Below are positions 34,489-42,906 of a DNA stretch of 64,000 nucleotides, piece after piece. The notes beneath the pieces were generated by a model. The model was not told where the DNA came from and did no database searches. It saw only the letters and a program-made list of their open reading frames with translations. The position numbers and the translations under genes were made by a program. Numbering within the stretch: position 1 is the stretch's first letter; the number at the start of each line of letters is the position of its first letter. Source of the stretch: Bacteroidota bacterium (GTDB taxonomy: Bacteria > Bacteroidota > Bacteroidia > Bacteroidales > Paludibacteraceae); the NCBI GenBank assembly GCA_023391625.1, contig JAEWAN010000006.1, positions 62,001-126,000 of the forward strand, given 5' to 3'.

Positions 34489-35505
34489 ATGGAAGCGACT
34501 ACAAAACAATATACAGCAAAAGATTTTAAAAGCGACCAGTACGTTCGTTGGTGCCCGGGATGTGGTGACCATGCCGTATTGAATGTACTGCAAAAGTCAA
34601 TGGCAGAAATAGGTGTTCCAACCCATGAAATTGCCGTAATTTCCGGGATTGGCTGTTCTTCCCGTTTGCCTTATTACATCAACAGTTACGGATTCCACAC
34701 AATCCACGGACGTGGGGCAGCCATCGCAACCGGTGTAAAAGTGGCTAATCCTAAACTGACCGTATGGCAAATAGCCGGTGACGGCGACTGTATGGCTATC
34801 GGAGGGAATCATTTCATCCATAGTGTACGCCGTAACGTAGACTTGAACGTTCTTTTATTCAACAACCAGATATACGGTTTAACAAAAGGCCAGTACTCAC
34901 CTACTACCAAAAAAGGAACGATTACCAAATCATCTCCTTTCGGTACGATAGAACGTCCTTTCCGTCCGGCAGAACTGACTTTCGGAGCGCGTGGTACATT
35001 CTTTGCGCGTACGCTGGATGTAGACCTGAAAACAGCTCAAATGGTTATGATTGCAGCTGCAAAACACAAAGGTACTTCTGTTGTTGAATGTCTGGTGAAT
35101 TGTGTCATCTTCAACAACGGTGCTCACGGATGGATTTCTGAAAAACAATACCGTCCAGACAGAACCATCGTTTTAGAACATGGCAAACCAATGATATTCG
35201 GTAGCGAACAAAACAAAGGGTTAGTATTAGACGGCTTCAACCTGAAAGTTGTTACTATCGGCGAAAACGGTATCACAAAAGACGATATCCTAGTTCACGA
35301 TGCAAAAACAGAAGATCCTACTTTACATATGAAACTGGCTATGATGGAAGGCCCGGATATGCCGATAGCAATGGGAGTTATCCGCGATGTAGATGTAGAA
35401 ACTTATGAAGAAGCTGTGGAAAACCAAATCAAAGAAGTACAAGCTACTGCACGTATCAAAAAATTCGATGATCTGGTAGATTCACTGGAACAATGGGATA
35501 TGTAA
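34489..35505 (+). CDS. korB: 2-oxoacid:ferredoxin oxidoreductase, beta subunit
   Basis: A 338-residue thiamine-diphosphate-binding subunit partnering KorA. It begins with a Cys-containing VRWCPGCGDHAVL (about 19-31), then ISGIGCSSRLPYYINSYGFHTIHGRGAAIATG. The TPP/Mg motif is AGDGDCMAIGGNHFIH (about 97-112) followed by NNQIYGLTKGQYSPT. It lacks an attached ferredoxin domain, so an external ferredoxin accepts electrons. The stop is followed by a strong terminator hairpin. Confidence 0.94.
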   Translation: MEATTKQYTAKDFKSDQYVRWCPGCGDHAVLNVLQKSMAEIGVPTHEIAVISGIGCSSRLPYYINSYGFHTIHGRGAAIATGVKVANPKLTVWQIAGDGDCMAIGGNHFIHSVRRNVDLNVLLFNNQIYGLTKGQYSPTTKKGTITKSSPFGTIERPFRPAELTFGARGTFFARTLDVDLKTAQMVMIAAAKHKGTSVVECLVNCVIFNNGAHGWISEKQYRPDRTIVLEHGKPMIFGSEQNKGLVLDGFNLKVVTIGENGITKDDILVHDAKTEDPTLHMKLAMMEGPDMPIAMGVIRDVDVETYEEAVENQIKEVQATARIKKFDDLVDSLEQWDM

Positions 35506-35532
35506 AAAATATCTTATAATCAATATTATATA

Positions 35533-35571
35533 CTCGCCGGATAATTTGTAAATTATCCGGCGAGCTATTTT
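35533..35571 (+). terminator. Terminator of korAB
   Basis: CTCGCCGGATAATTT (35533-35547) and AAATTATCCGGCGAG (35550-35564) form a 13-15-bp hairpin with a minimal loop, followed by CTATTTTATAAT. Confidence 0.85.
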
Positions 35572-35682
35572 ATAATCTTAACGAAGCATAAAAGCAGAAA
35601 GCACGTATGCGGAAAAATGTCTATCTTCGCAGATGTTTTTGATTATCCGAACTTACCACCTAATAAAAAACAAGACAACACT

Positions 35683-36420
35683 ATGGCATCATCACTTATA
35701 GGTAAATACCACTTCACAATAGACGCTTACCTGACTGACTTCAGAGGAAAAGCAACCCTTCCACTGATGAGCAGCTTTATTTTACAGGTAGCTACCAAAC
35801 ACGCAGAGGAACGAGGATTCGGTTACTCTGCCATGACCGAAAGAAAAAGAGCATGGGTACTTTCCAGGCTCGTTATCGAAATGTTTGACTACCCCAGCAA
35901 TGATGATGAAATAAACGTCAGGACCTGGGTTGCCGATGTCAATAAACTATTTACGGAACGGTGTGTTTCTTTTGAATCACAGGACGGTAAACAGATAGGA
36001 TTCGCCAGAACCATCTGGGCTGCTATTGACATGGAAACCAGACGCCCTACCAATGTTCTGGAACTGGAAGGACTTAGCGACTATAAAATAAGCCAGGAAC
36101 TTCCCATCAGCGGAACACGGAAAATCCCGGCTATAAAAGACCTTGATCCTGTGGGAAAATTCACAGTAAGATACAGTGATATTGATATAAACGGACACTT
36201 GAACAGCATGAAATATATTGAACACTTCACAGACATGTTTGATATAGAAATGTTCAGGACAAAAGATATCCGCCGTTTTGAAATTAATTATACCAACGAG
36301 GCTTACTTTGGAAGCAGGTTAAAGCTCTACAAAAAAGAAGAAGACACGGAAAATTCCTATATTCTGGAAATGAGAAGCGACGATGCGCTGATCAGTTCTG
36401 CAAGAGTGATATGGGGATAA
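35683..36420 (+). CDS. Acyl-ACP thioesterase
   Basis: A 245-residue double hot-dog protein of the FatA/FatB-like family (PF01643). It hydrolyses acyl-ACP to free fatty acid. The first hot-dog opens with YHFTIDAYLTDFRGKATLP, then MTERKRAWVLSRLVIEM and the C-terminal one with VRYSDIDINGHLNSMKYIEHFTD (about 164-186), which carries the conserved Asp-Asn-His-type active residues. ATG 35683 is preferred over 35617: the extra 22 residues are not family-like, and a weak -7-like TATCTTCG (35622-35629) lies inside the extension. The usual length of 240-250 agrees. Confidence 0.88.
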   Translation: MASSLIGKYHFTIDAYLTDFRGKATLPLMSSFILQVATKHAEERGFGYSAMTERKRAWVLSRLVIEMFDYPSNDDEINVRTWVADVNKLFTERCVSFESQDGKQIGFARTIWAAIDMETRRPTNVLELEGLSDYKISQELPISGTRKIPAIKDLDPVGKFTVRYSDIDINGHLNSMKYIEHFTDMFDIEMFRTKDIRRFEINYTNEAYFGSRLKLYKKEEDTENSYILEMRSDDALISSARVIWG

Positions 36421-36433
36421 CAATCAAATCTTT

Positions 36434-36482
36434 CAAAAAAACAAAAGCAAGGGAGTAAATAAAAATTTACCCCCTTACTTTT
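36434..36482 (-). terminator. Terminator of the pta-ackA operon
   Basis: On the reverse strand AAAAGTAAGGGGGTAAAT (36482-36465) pairs with ATTTACTCCCTTGCTTTT (36460-36443) with two G-U wobbles, followed by G and seven T residues. On the forward strand the same positions give C-A mismatches, so it is directional and belongs to ackA. Confidence 0.82.
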
Positions 36483-36503
36483 ATAGAATCAAATATAACT
36501 AAA

Positions 36504-37706
36504 TTATTTATTTTCTACGATTTCCATTGTGTCTGAAGCAATCATATACTCTTCGTCCGTAGGAATAACCACCACTTTCACTTTTGAATCCGGAGTAGAA
36601 AGTACGGTTTCCTTACCATGTGTACGGGCGTTTATTTCCGGATCAATCTGAAGTCCCAGATAGCTCAATCCGTCACAAACAGCCTGACGTGTACAAGCCT
36701 GATTTTCACCGACACCTCCGGTAAATACAATCACATCCACCCCATTAAGCGCTCCGACATAAGATGCTATATACTTTTTAATGCGGTATTCGTATACGTC
36801 CAAAGCAAGTTTAGCACGTTCATTTCCTTCGGCCACTGCGTTTTCAATGTCACGCATATCAGAAGACAAACCGGACAATCCCAACACCCCGCTATGTTTG
36901 TTAAACAAGGCTGATACCGCAGATGCTCCCAATTGTTCCTTCTCCATCAGGAATGTAACAATACCTAAATCCACATCACCGGAACGGGTACCCATAAGCA
37001 AACCTTCTATCGGGGTGAATCCCATAGAGGTATCTATCGATTTTCCATTTTCAATGGCAGTGATAGATGCACCGTTCCCGATATGGGCGGTTATGATTTT
37101 TGTATTTTCATAATCCATTCCCAGAAACTCACAAGCACGGCGTGACACATAACGATGGCTCGTTCCATGGAATCCGTAACGACGGATGGCATATTTAGTG
37201 TACAGAGAATAAGGGATACCATACATATAAGCATGTTCCGGCATAGTCTGATGGAAAGCCGTATCAAAAACAGCCACCTGAGGAACTTCCGGAAGCAATT
37301 CGCTGATAGCACGGATACCTGCCAGGTTAGGCGGATTATGAAGAGGCGCAAGCTCTATACAATCTTCTATTTTACGTATAACTTCATCTGTAATCAATAC
37401 GCTGGAATTAAACTGTTCTCCTCCGTGCACCACACGATGGCCTACCGCATTAATTTCATTCAAAGATTTAACTGCTCCATATTCTTTGCTTGTCAAAACG
37501 CCCAGGATATATTCAATAGCAGTCTGATGTTCCAGGATTTCACCTTCCAGGATCGCTTTCTTTCCCTCTCCATAGTTATGTTTCAGGAAAGAACCTTTCA
37601 TTCCTATTTTTTCCACTCCACCGGAACCTAACACCTCGTTAGTTGCCATATCCAACAACTTATATTTAACAGAGGAGCTTCCGCAGTTTAGCACTAATAT
37701 TTTCAT
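36504..37706 (-). CDS. ackA: Acetate kinase
   Basis: A 400-residue ASKHA kinase that makes ATP and acetate from acetyl-phosphate. It opens with MKILVLNCGSSSVKYKLLDM (signature 1, Asn7) and has HRVVHGGEQF (about 88-97) and FDTAFHQTMPEHAYMYGIP (catalytic Asp in the first part). The second signature, YGFHGTSHRYV, lies near 175-185, and HIGNGASITAI and GTRSGDVDLG follow. Full length. It is the third gene of the operon begun by pta; the divergent dehydrogenase gene lies 17 bases upstream. Confidence 0.97.
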   Translation of the reverse strand: MKILVLNCGSSSVKYKLLDMATNEVLGSGGVEKIGMKGSFLKHNYGEGKKAILEGEILEHQTAIEYILGVLTSKEYGAVKSLNEINAVGHRVVHGGEQFNSSVLITDEVIRKIEDCIELAPLHNPPNLAGIRAISELLPEVPQVAVFDTAFHQTMPEHAYMYGIPYSLYTKYAIRRYGFHGTSHRYVSRRACEFLGMDYENTKIITAHIGNGASITAIENGKSIDTSMGFTPIEGLLMGTRSGDVDLGIVTFLMEKEQLGASAVSALFNKHSGVLGLSGLSSDMRDIENAVAEGNERAKLALDVYEYRIKKYIASYVGALNGVDVIVFTGGVGENQACTRQAVCDGLSYLGLQIDPEINARTHGKETVLSTPDSKVKVVVIPTDEEYMIASDTMEIVENK

Positions 37707-37723
37707 ATCTGAATTTTCTTCTT

Positions 37724-38689
37724 TTATAAATTGGAGGAAACTATATTACCTAAATCATCATACACGTAAAAACCTTTTTTACGGCTGATTCCAAAATGTT
37801 TCGCACGGAATAAACGCAGAAGGACAGGTGACGGCTTGTATTTAAGATGTCCGTATTCTTCGTGCATATTATTCAGCAGAGTGACTATTTTTTCAATACC
37901 CATCTGGTCTGCCGTACGGAACACGCCCTGGTGATGTCCAAAACCGACGGTCAGCACACGGTCGATATCTTCTACATTAGAAATACCTTCCATCAGGATA
38001 CCACAAGCTTCGTTTAACTGTATCAGGAACAAACGCAAGCTAACCAGTCCGGCCGACTCTTCCACAGAAATATACTGGTGGTTAATCAGTTTCGCAAACT
38101 GACAAACCTTATCAAAAGTTTCGTCCGAAGTGTAAAGGCTTCTTACAATCTCAATAATTTGCGATCCGGGTACATTAGACAAGAAATGCAATCCGATACA
38201 ACGGTCTTTATGCACAAGTTCGGAAGCCAGGTCAGTCACAACCACCGTAGAAAGATTGGATGCTATGATCGCAGTAGGATCAAGCACTTCTTCCAAACGC
38301 AAAAAAACTTCTTTCCGTTGATTCACTTCCCGTATCCCGGTATGGTCATCATAACGCACCGCTTCGATAACGAAATCGCACCCTTTGAAATCCTCGTATT
38401 TCGTCGTTCCCTCGATACGTCCCATTACAGCACGTTTCTCGTTCTGAGTCAAACCCCAGTTTGCGATTTTTTTATCTAATTTCGCTTCAATGCGGTTATA
38501 TGCATTTTCAATTTTCTCCGGAGTCGGTTCCAAAAACACAACTTCGATTCCGTTCAAAGCAGCCGTAGTGGCAATTACGCTACCTTCTTTCCCCGCACCT
38601 ACAACACCTATCCGTGAAAATAACGTGCGCTTCTGGTTTCTTTTACTTAAACCGTATTTTTCAATAGGTTCAACAATTGGTTCTGCCAT
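37724..38689 (-). CDS. Divergent 3-hydroxyacyl-CoA dehydrogenase-family protein
   Basis: A 321-residue protein with the fold of 3-hydroxyacyl/3-hydroxybutyryl-CoA dehydrogenase. The N-terminal NAD domain has GAGKEGS (31-37) where the family has GxGxMG. A catalytic-type His168 (CIGLHFLSNVPG) and Glu180 (IIEIV) are kept. The expected NP after HF is SN, and the Asn of the PGFxxNR helix is Leu218 (AGLVSLR). The C-terminal domain retains GFGHHQGVFRTADQMGI and GFYVYDD. The Asn loss and central motif changes argue against a standard beta-oxidation enzyme. It lies between pta and ackA, in one transcription unit with gaps of 34 and 17 bases, so it may handle a related CoA or acyl intermediate. Function is open. 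Confidence 0.8.
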   Translation of the reverse strand: MAEPIVEPIEKYGLSKRNQKRTLFSRIGVVGAGKEGSVIATTAALNGIEVVFLEPTPEKIENAYNRIEAKLDKKIANWGLTQNEKRAVMGRIEGTTKYEDFKGCDFVIEAVRYDDHTGIREVNQRKEVFLRLEEVLDPTAIIASNLSTVVVTDLASELVHKDRCIGLHFLSNVPGSQIIEIVRSLYTSDETFDKVCQFAKLINHQYISVEESAGLVSLRLFLIQLNEACGILMEGISNVEDIDRVLTVGFGHHQGVFRTADQMGIEKIVTLLNNMHEEYGHLKYKPSPVLLRLFRAKHFGISRKKGFYVYDDLGNIVSSNL

Positions 38690-38723
38690 TCTTCTGGATT
38701 ATTTATGTATAAAATTATCAATA

Positions 38724-39725
38724 CTATTTATTCATAGCCTGGTTGGCAGTAATAGTTATCATACGGATAATGTCATCAGTAGAACATCCGCGTGACAAAT
38801 CATTAACCGGAGCAGCCATACCCTGCAGGATAGGACCTACAGCCTGTGTTCCGGAAATGCGTTCCACCAGTTTATAACCGATATTACCAGCCTGCAAATC
38901 TGGGAATACCAATACATTGGCATGTCCGGCAATTTTGCTTCCTGGAGCTTTGCTTTCACCTACATGAGGCACCAAAGCAGCATCTGCCTGCATTTCACCG
39001 TCTATTTGCATATCCGGAGCCATTTCCTTAGCCATGCGGGTTGCTTCAACCACTTTATCCACTAATTCATGTTTTGCGCTTCCTTTGGTAGAAAAGCTCA
39101 ACATGGCGATACGAGGTTCAAAACCACCTACAGCACGTGCTGTCAAGCCGGAACATACAGCAATCTGTGCCAGTTCTTCTGCGGTAGGGTTCGGATTCAC
39201 GGCACAATCGGCAAACAACATCAATCCGTTTTCACCATACTGAGGTGTAGGAGTAAACATTAACAATGCTCCGGAAACCACCTTGACACCCGGCAATGTT
39301 TTTATTATCTGAAAAGCAGGACGCAATACATTTCCCGTAGTATTTTGAGCGCCGGCAAGTTCTCCGTCCGCATCACCGTTTTTAATCATCAAACAACCTA
39401 AATACAGAGGATTTTTAGCCAACTTGATTGCTTCTTCAAGAGTCATACCCTTGTTCTTACGTATTTCAAAAAGCAAGTTAGCATAAGTGTCCATCATCGG
39501 ATGAGTTTCGGGATCAACAATTGTAGCTTCCGAAATATAGTTTAATTGATTTTCTGAAGCCAGCCGCTTGATTTCATCCTCATTACCGATCAAAATAAGT
39601 TTAGCAGCTTTTTCTTTCAAAATAAAATCCGCAGCTTTCAATGTACGAATTTCCGTGCCTTCCGGCAACACAATACGTTGCACATTCGCTTTGGCACGTT
39701 CCATAATTTTGTTTAATAAATCCAT
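38724..39725 (-). CDS. pta: Phosphate acetyltransferase
   Basis: A 333-residue short-form Pta that exchanges acetyl-CoA and acetyl-phosphate. RIVLPEGTEIRTLKAADFIL starts the domain, followed by KNGDADGELAGAQNTTGNVLRPA, SFSTKGSAKHEL, DGEMQADAALVPHVGESKAPGS and the terminal VNDLSRGCSTDDIIRMITITA. All belong to the PTA_PTB core with no DRTGG extension. First gene of an operon with the 3-hydroxyacyl-CoA dehydrogenase-like gene and ackA, so acetate formation and that enzyme are co-expressed. A consensus promoter and a palindrome lie upstream. Confidence 0.96.
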   Translation of the reverse strand: MDLLNKIMERAKANVQRIVLPEGTEIRTLKAADFILKEKAAKLILIGNEDEIKRLASENQLNYISEATIVDPETHPMMDTYANLLFEIRKNKGMTLEEAIKLAKNPLYLGCLMIKNGDADGELAGAQNTTGNVLRPAFQIIKTLPGVKVVSGALLMFTPTPQYGENGLMLFADCAVNPNPTAEELAQIAVCSGLTARAVGGFEPRIAMLSFSTKGSAKHELVDKVVEATRMAKEMAPDMQIDGEMQADAALVPHVGESKAPGSKIAGHANVLVFPDLQAGNIGYKLVERISGTQAVGPILQGMAAPVNDLSRGCSTDDIIRMITITANQAMNK

Positions 39726-39767
39726 TATCCTATTGCATTAGATTGAAAAATATCTGAGATAGTATAA

Positions 39768-39787
39768 ACAGATTGATATCAATCTGT
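39768..39787. promoter_or_regulatory. Perfect 20-bp palindrome in the pta leader (candidate operator)
   Basis: ACAGATTGAT ATCAATCTGT is perfectly self-complementary with no loop. It starts about 10 bases downstream of the pta -7 box, so it lies at or just after the transcription start, where a dimeric repressor would block elongation or initiation. There is no T-run, so it is not a terminator. The regulator is unknown. Confidence 0.6.
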
Positions 39788-39796
39788 AAAACATCG

Positions 39797-39826
39797 CAAA
39801 GTTACAATATTTATAGCGAATTGCAA
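39797..39826 (-). promoter_or_regulatory. Promoter of the pta operon
   Basis: Reverse strand TTG (39826-39824), 19-base spacer and TAACTTTG (39804-39797), matching the Bacteroidetes consensus. The predicted leader to the pta ATG is about 70 bases and contains the 20-bp palindrome. Confidence 0.75.
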
Positions 39827-40103
39827 TCTCTACATTGCAATTTATAGAAATTATTTTTAAGTATAACCAATCCGGCAGGAATACGATAAAAAACAAGCTC
39901 CTAATTACAGTTCTTTAATATTTTCATGCGATAAAAAGGTTTTATTTACTTTCAAATCAAAACTTAATGAGCAAAAAATACTAATTTTGCATTTGGATAA
40001 CGACATCCGTGTGTGATTACGTTTACACGTAAGGAAAGTATTTTACAACATTATCAGCCTTAAACTTGTTATTCAAATTAATTGTAATCAATATACTTTA
40101 AAT
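39827..40103. other. Remainder of the divergent pta / SLC13 intergenic region
   Basis: Together with the pta leader this makes about 380 bases without a gene. A -7-like TAATTTTG at 39982-39989 points toward the SLC13 gene but has no TTG at the right distance. I see no RNA gene or repeat. Confidence 0.4.
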
Positions 40104-41969
40104 ATGTCAACAGAGATACTCATTGTTTTTCTCATCATCATTACCGCCGCTTTCTTTTTTGTATGGGGGAAAATACGGTCGGACATCGTGGCTTTATGTG
40201 CCCTGATACTTCTCATGCTTTTCGGTATACTTACCCCGGAAGAAGGCTTGTCTGGATTTTCTAATTCCGTTGTCATCATGATGGCCTGCCTGTTCATCGT
40301 AGGAGGAGGTATTTTCCAGACCGGACTTGCCAAAATGATCAGTACGCGAATCCTTACGTTTGCAGGCAACAGCCAACTGAAACTATTTATACTCATAATG
40401 CTGGTAACCGGATTTATCGGTTCCTTTGTCAGCAACACCGGAACGGTAGCCCTTATGCTGCCTATCATTATCAGCCTGGCAGCCGGAGCAAACGCCGACC
40501 CTCGACGCTTCCTCATGCCTTTGGCGTTTGCGAGCAGCATGGGCGGTATGATGACCCTCATCGGTACACCGCCGAACTTGATTATTAACGACGCACTTAT
40601 CAGCGCAGGATTTGAGGGATTATCCTTTTTCTCATTCCTGCCCGTAGGATTAATAACCCTTGCTTTAGGTATCATCTGCCTATGGCCTCTCAGCAAACTG
40701 CTCCTTTCTAAAAAAGATAAAGGCGACAAAGCGGGCAAAAGACACGAAAAGACATTAACCCAACTGGCTAACGAATATAAATTATCGGATAACTTATATC
40801 GTGTAAAAGTAAACAAAGAGTCCTCTTTTGTAAACCAAAGATTACAGGACCTTGCCATCACACAAAAATACAATGTCAGCGTACTGGAAATAAGAAGACA
40901 ATCCCCATCGCAAAAACGCTTTCATAAAACGGTAGACCAGAAAATGGCCGGGCCTGCCAGCCTGCTCATTGAAAATGATATTTTATATATCTTCGGTAAA
41001 TTTGAAAACGTATCCCTACTGGCACAGGAAAATAATCTGGAGCTGATTGACTCGCATCAAATAGAGGGAAACAGCCACCAAAGCCTTGATTTCAATGAAA
41101 TAGGCATTGCGGAAGTGGTATTGATGTCAACTTCAAAAATCGTGAATAAACCGGTAAAGGAATCCGGATTCCGGCAACTTTACAACATCAACATATTAGG
41201 TATTCAGCGACAGGACGAATACATATTACAGGATGTAAAAGACATAAAAATGCAGGCGGGAGACGTCCTACTGGTTCAGGGGAAATGGAGTGACATTGAT
41301 AAACTGAATGAAGAGAATACAGATTGGGTAGTAGTAGGCAAGCCTATGGAAGCTGCCGCTAAAATTCCATTGGATCATAAAGCCCCGGTAGCAGCCGTTA
41401 TCATGGTGCTGATGATCATAGCAATGGTTTTCAACCTGCTGCCGCCGGTTACGGCCACTATGATAGCCGCCATACTAATGATACTTACCGGCTGTTTCCG
41501 CAATGTGGAAGCTGCATACAAAACCATAAACTGGGAAAGTATCTTCCTTTTTGCGGGGATGTTCCCACTGGCCATTGCTATGGAAAAGACCGGAGCTTCC
41601 GGATTAATATCCAACGGCATTGTTTCAGGCTTAGGTTCTTACGGCCCTATCGTGGTATTGGCAGGCATTTACCTGGCGACCTCTTTCCTGACTATGTTTA
41701 TAAGCAACACAGCTACCGCCGTATTATTTGCTCCGATAGCTTTACAGTCTGCCCAGGCACTGGGAGTAAGTCCCTATCCGTTCTTATTCGCCGTTACAGT
41801 GGCTGCCAGCATGTGTTTCGCCAGTCCGTTCTCTACGCCTCCTAATGCACTGGTTATGTCCGCCGGACGTTACACCTTTATGGATTACGTTAAAGTAGGA
41901 TTACCCCTTCAAGTCATTATAGGAGTAGTAATGATCATCGTATTACCACTGATATTTCCTTTCAATTAA
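40104..41969 (+). CDS. SLC13/DASS-type permease with two RCK_C (TrkA-C) domains
   Basis: A 621-residue inner-membrane transporter of the ArsB/NhaD superfamily. About five to six N-terminal helices hold the SNTGTVALMLPIIISLA segment (about 111-127). A cytosolic stretch (about 205-415) contains two TrkA-C type regulatory domains (e.g. NVSVLEIRRQSP and NINILGIQRQ...MQAGDVLLVQG). A second set of helices has the mirror motif FISNTATAVLFAPIALQSA (about 533-551). SNT-containing motifs bind carboxylate substrate and Na+ in DASS proteins. Substrates of such long RCK_C-bearing permeases are usually sulfate or dicarboxylates; not determined here. Confidence 0.85.
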   Translation: MSTEILIVFLIIITAAFFFVWGKIRSDIVALCALILLMLFGILTPEEGLSGFSNSVVIMMACLFIVGGGIFQTGLAKMISTRILTFAGNSQLKLFILIMLVTGFIGSFVSNTGTVALMLPIIISLAAGANADPRRFLMPLAFASSMGGMMTLIGTPPNLIINDALISAGFEGLSFFSFLPVGLITLALGIICLWPLSKLLLSKKDKGDKAGKRHEKTLTQLANEYKLSDNLYRVKVNKESSFVNQRLQDLAITQKYNVSVLEIRRQSPSQKRFHKTVDQKMAGPASLLIENDILYIFGKFENVSLLAQENNLELIDSHQIEGNSHQSLDFNEIGIAEVVLMSTSKIVNKPVKESGFRQLYNINILGIQRQDEYILQDVKDIKMQAGDVLLVQGKWSDIDKLNEENTDWVVVGKPMEAAAKIPLDHKAPVAAVIMVLMIIAMVFNLLPPVTATMIAAILMILTGCFRNVEAAYKTINWESIFLFAGMFPLAIAMEKTGASGLISNGIVSGLGSYGPIVVLAGIYLATSFLTMFISNTATAVLFAPIALQSAQALGVSPYPFLFAVTVAASMCFASPFSTPPNALVMSAGRYTFMDYVKVGLPLQVIIGVVMIIVLPLIFPFN

Positions 41970-41980
41970 CATATATAACT

Positions 41981-42023
41981 GAAATAAATTAGGCTTATGA
42001 TTTTCATAAGCCTAATTTATTTC
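41981..42023. terminator. Bidirectional terminator, 20-bp perfect stem, overlapping the LytTR gene end
   Basis: GAAATAAATTAGGCTTATGA (41981-42000) pairs without error with its complement at 42004-42023, loop TTT. It lies between the convergent SLC13 and LytTR genes and includes the last seven codons and stop of the LytTR gene. T-rich flanks exist on both sides. Confidence 0.8.
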
Positions 42024-42840
42024 TTAATAGTTTATAACCGCTCACACTGGTTTTGATACGTTCTCCGTTTTTCAACGTCAACATCTGGCTTTGCTTCTCA
42101 TAAAGTTCAATTCTGGAGATAGCTTCAACATTGACAATATAGGAACGGTGCACCCTGACAAATTGATTTTCCGGAAGATTCTCTTCAAAATATTTCATTG
42201 TCTGTTCTTTCAGGTATTTTCCGGTAGAAGTAAATATATGCACATAATCACCATCCGCCTGTAAATAGATAATATCAGGCACCATAACCACATGTATTTT
42301 CTGACCGGACTTCACGGCAATCCTTTCAAGATATTCCTGATCCGAAGCTACAACAGCCTCCCGCTTTACAGACTGTTCCGGTTCCAACCTTCCTCCCGAT
42401 ACAAACGTCTCTTCCTCCTCTTTTGACAATGCTATTTTATTCCTGTAAAACAAAACAATCACAGCAAAGAGCAATATCCCTACCAATATATATACGGGAA
42501 TAGCCGGAATAAAATTACGGCTTAACTCCGTACCCAGGAATAAACAATCTATACCGTAACCCAGCCCTATCCACAAGACAAGAATAAGCAGCAACAAAGC
42601 TCCGTAATTAATGACACGCTGAAGTACAGGCATTTTTTCATAGTTACCATATAAAATAACATTCCACAGAAACATACCGATTGCACCATAAAGTAACGCA
42701 TGGATAATCCCGTCCAGCAGCAATGACATGAAATCAAGAGGTATAATCCACAGAAGGCTTAAAGCATGTACAAAGGCGTACAACAACCATATAAATGAGT
42801 ATTGCAACCATTCTGTTTTATTTTCAATAGGGAAAGACAT
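42004..42840 (-). CDS. Membrane-anchored LytTR-family transcription regulator
   Basis: A 278-residue protein. Four hydrophobic helices occupy about 12-37, 42-66, 76-98 and 112-131. After a charged linker, a LytTR DNA-binding domain (about 178-278) follows with IIYLQADGDYVHIFTSTGKY, LPENQFVRVHRSYIVNV and the C-terminal NGERIKTSVSGYKLLRNKL. Unlike classical LytR/AlgR proteins it has no response-regulator receiver domain, so DNA binding is presumably controlled through the membrane part. The LiaF-like gene lies 66 bases upstream on the same strand, suggesting an envelope-stress sensing pair. Its last codons double as part of a bidirectional terminator. Confidence 0.88.
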   Translation of the reverse strand: MSFPIENKTEWLQYSFIWLLYAFVHALSLLWIIPLDFMSLLLDGIIHALLYGAIGMFLWNVILYGNYEKMPVLQRVINYGALLLLILVLWIGLGYGIDCLFLGTELSRNFIPAIPVYILVGILLFAVIVLFYRNKIALSKEEEETFVSGGRLEPEQSVKREAVVASDQEYLERIAVKSGQKIHVVMVPDIIYLQADGDYVHIFTSTGKYLKEQTMKYFEENLPENQFVRVHRSYIVNVEAISRIELYEKQSQMLTLKNGERIKTSVSGYKLLRNKLGL

Positions 42841-42906
42841 ATTTATTTCATAATAAGTACGTAAGACAAATAGACTGGTATCTGTACAAAAGAAATCCGG
42901 TACACT

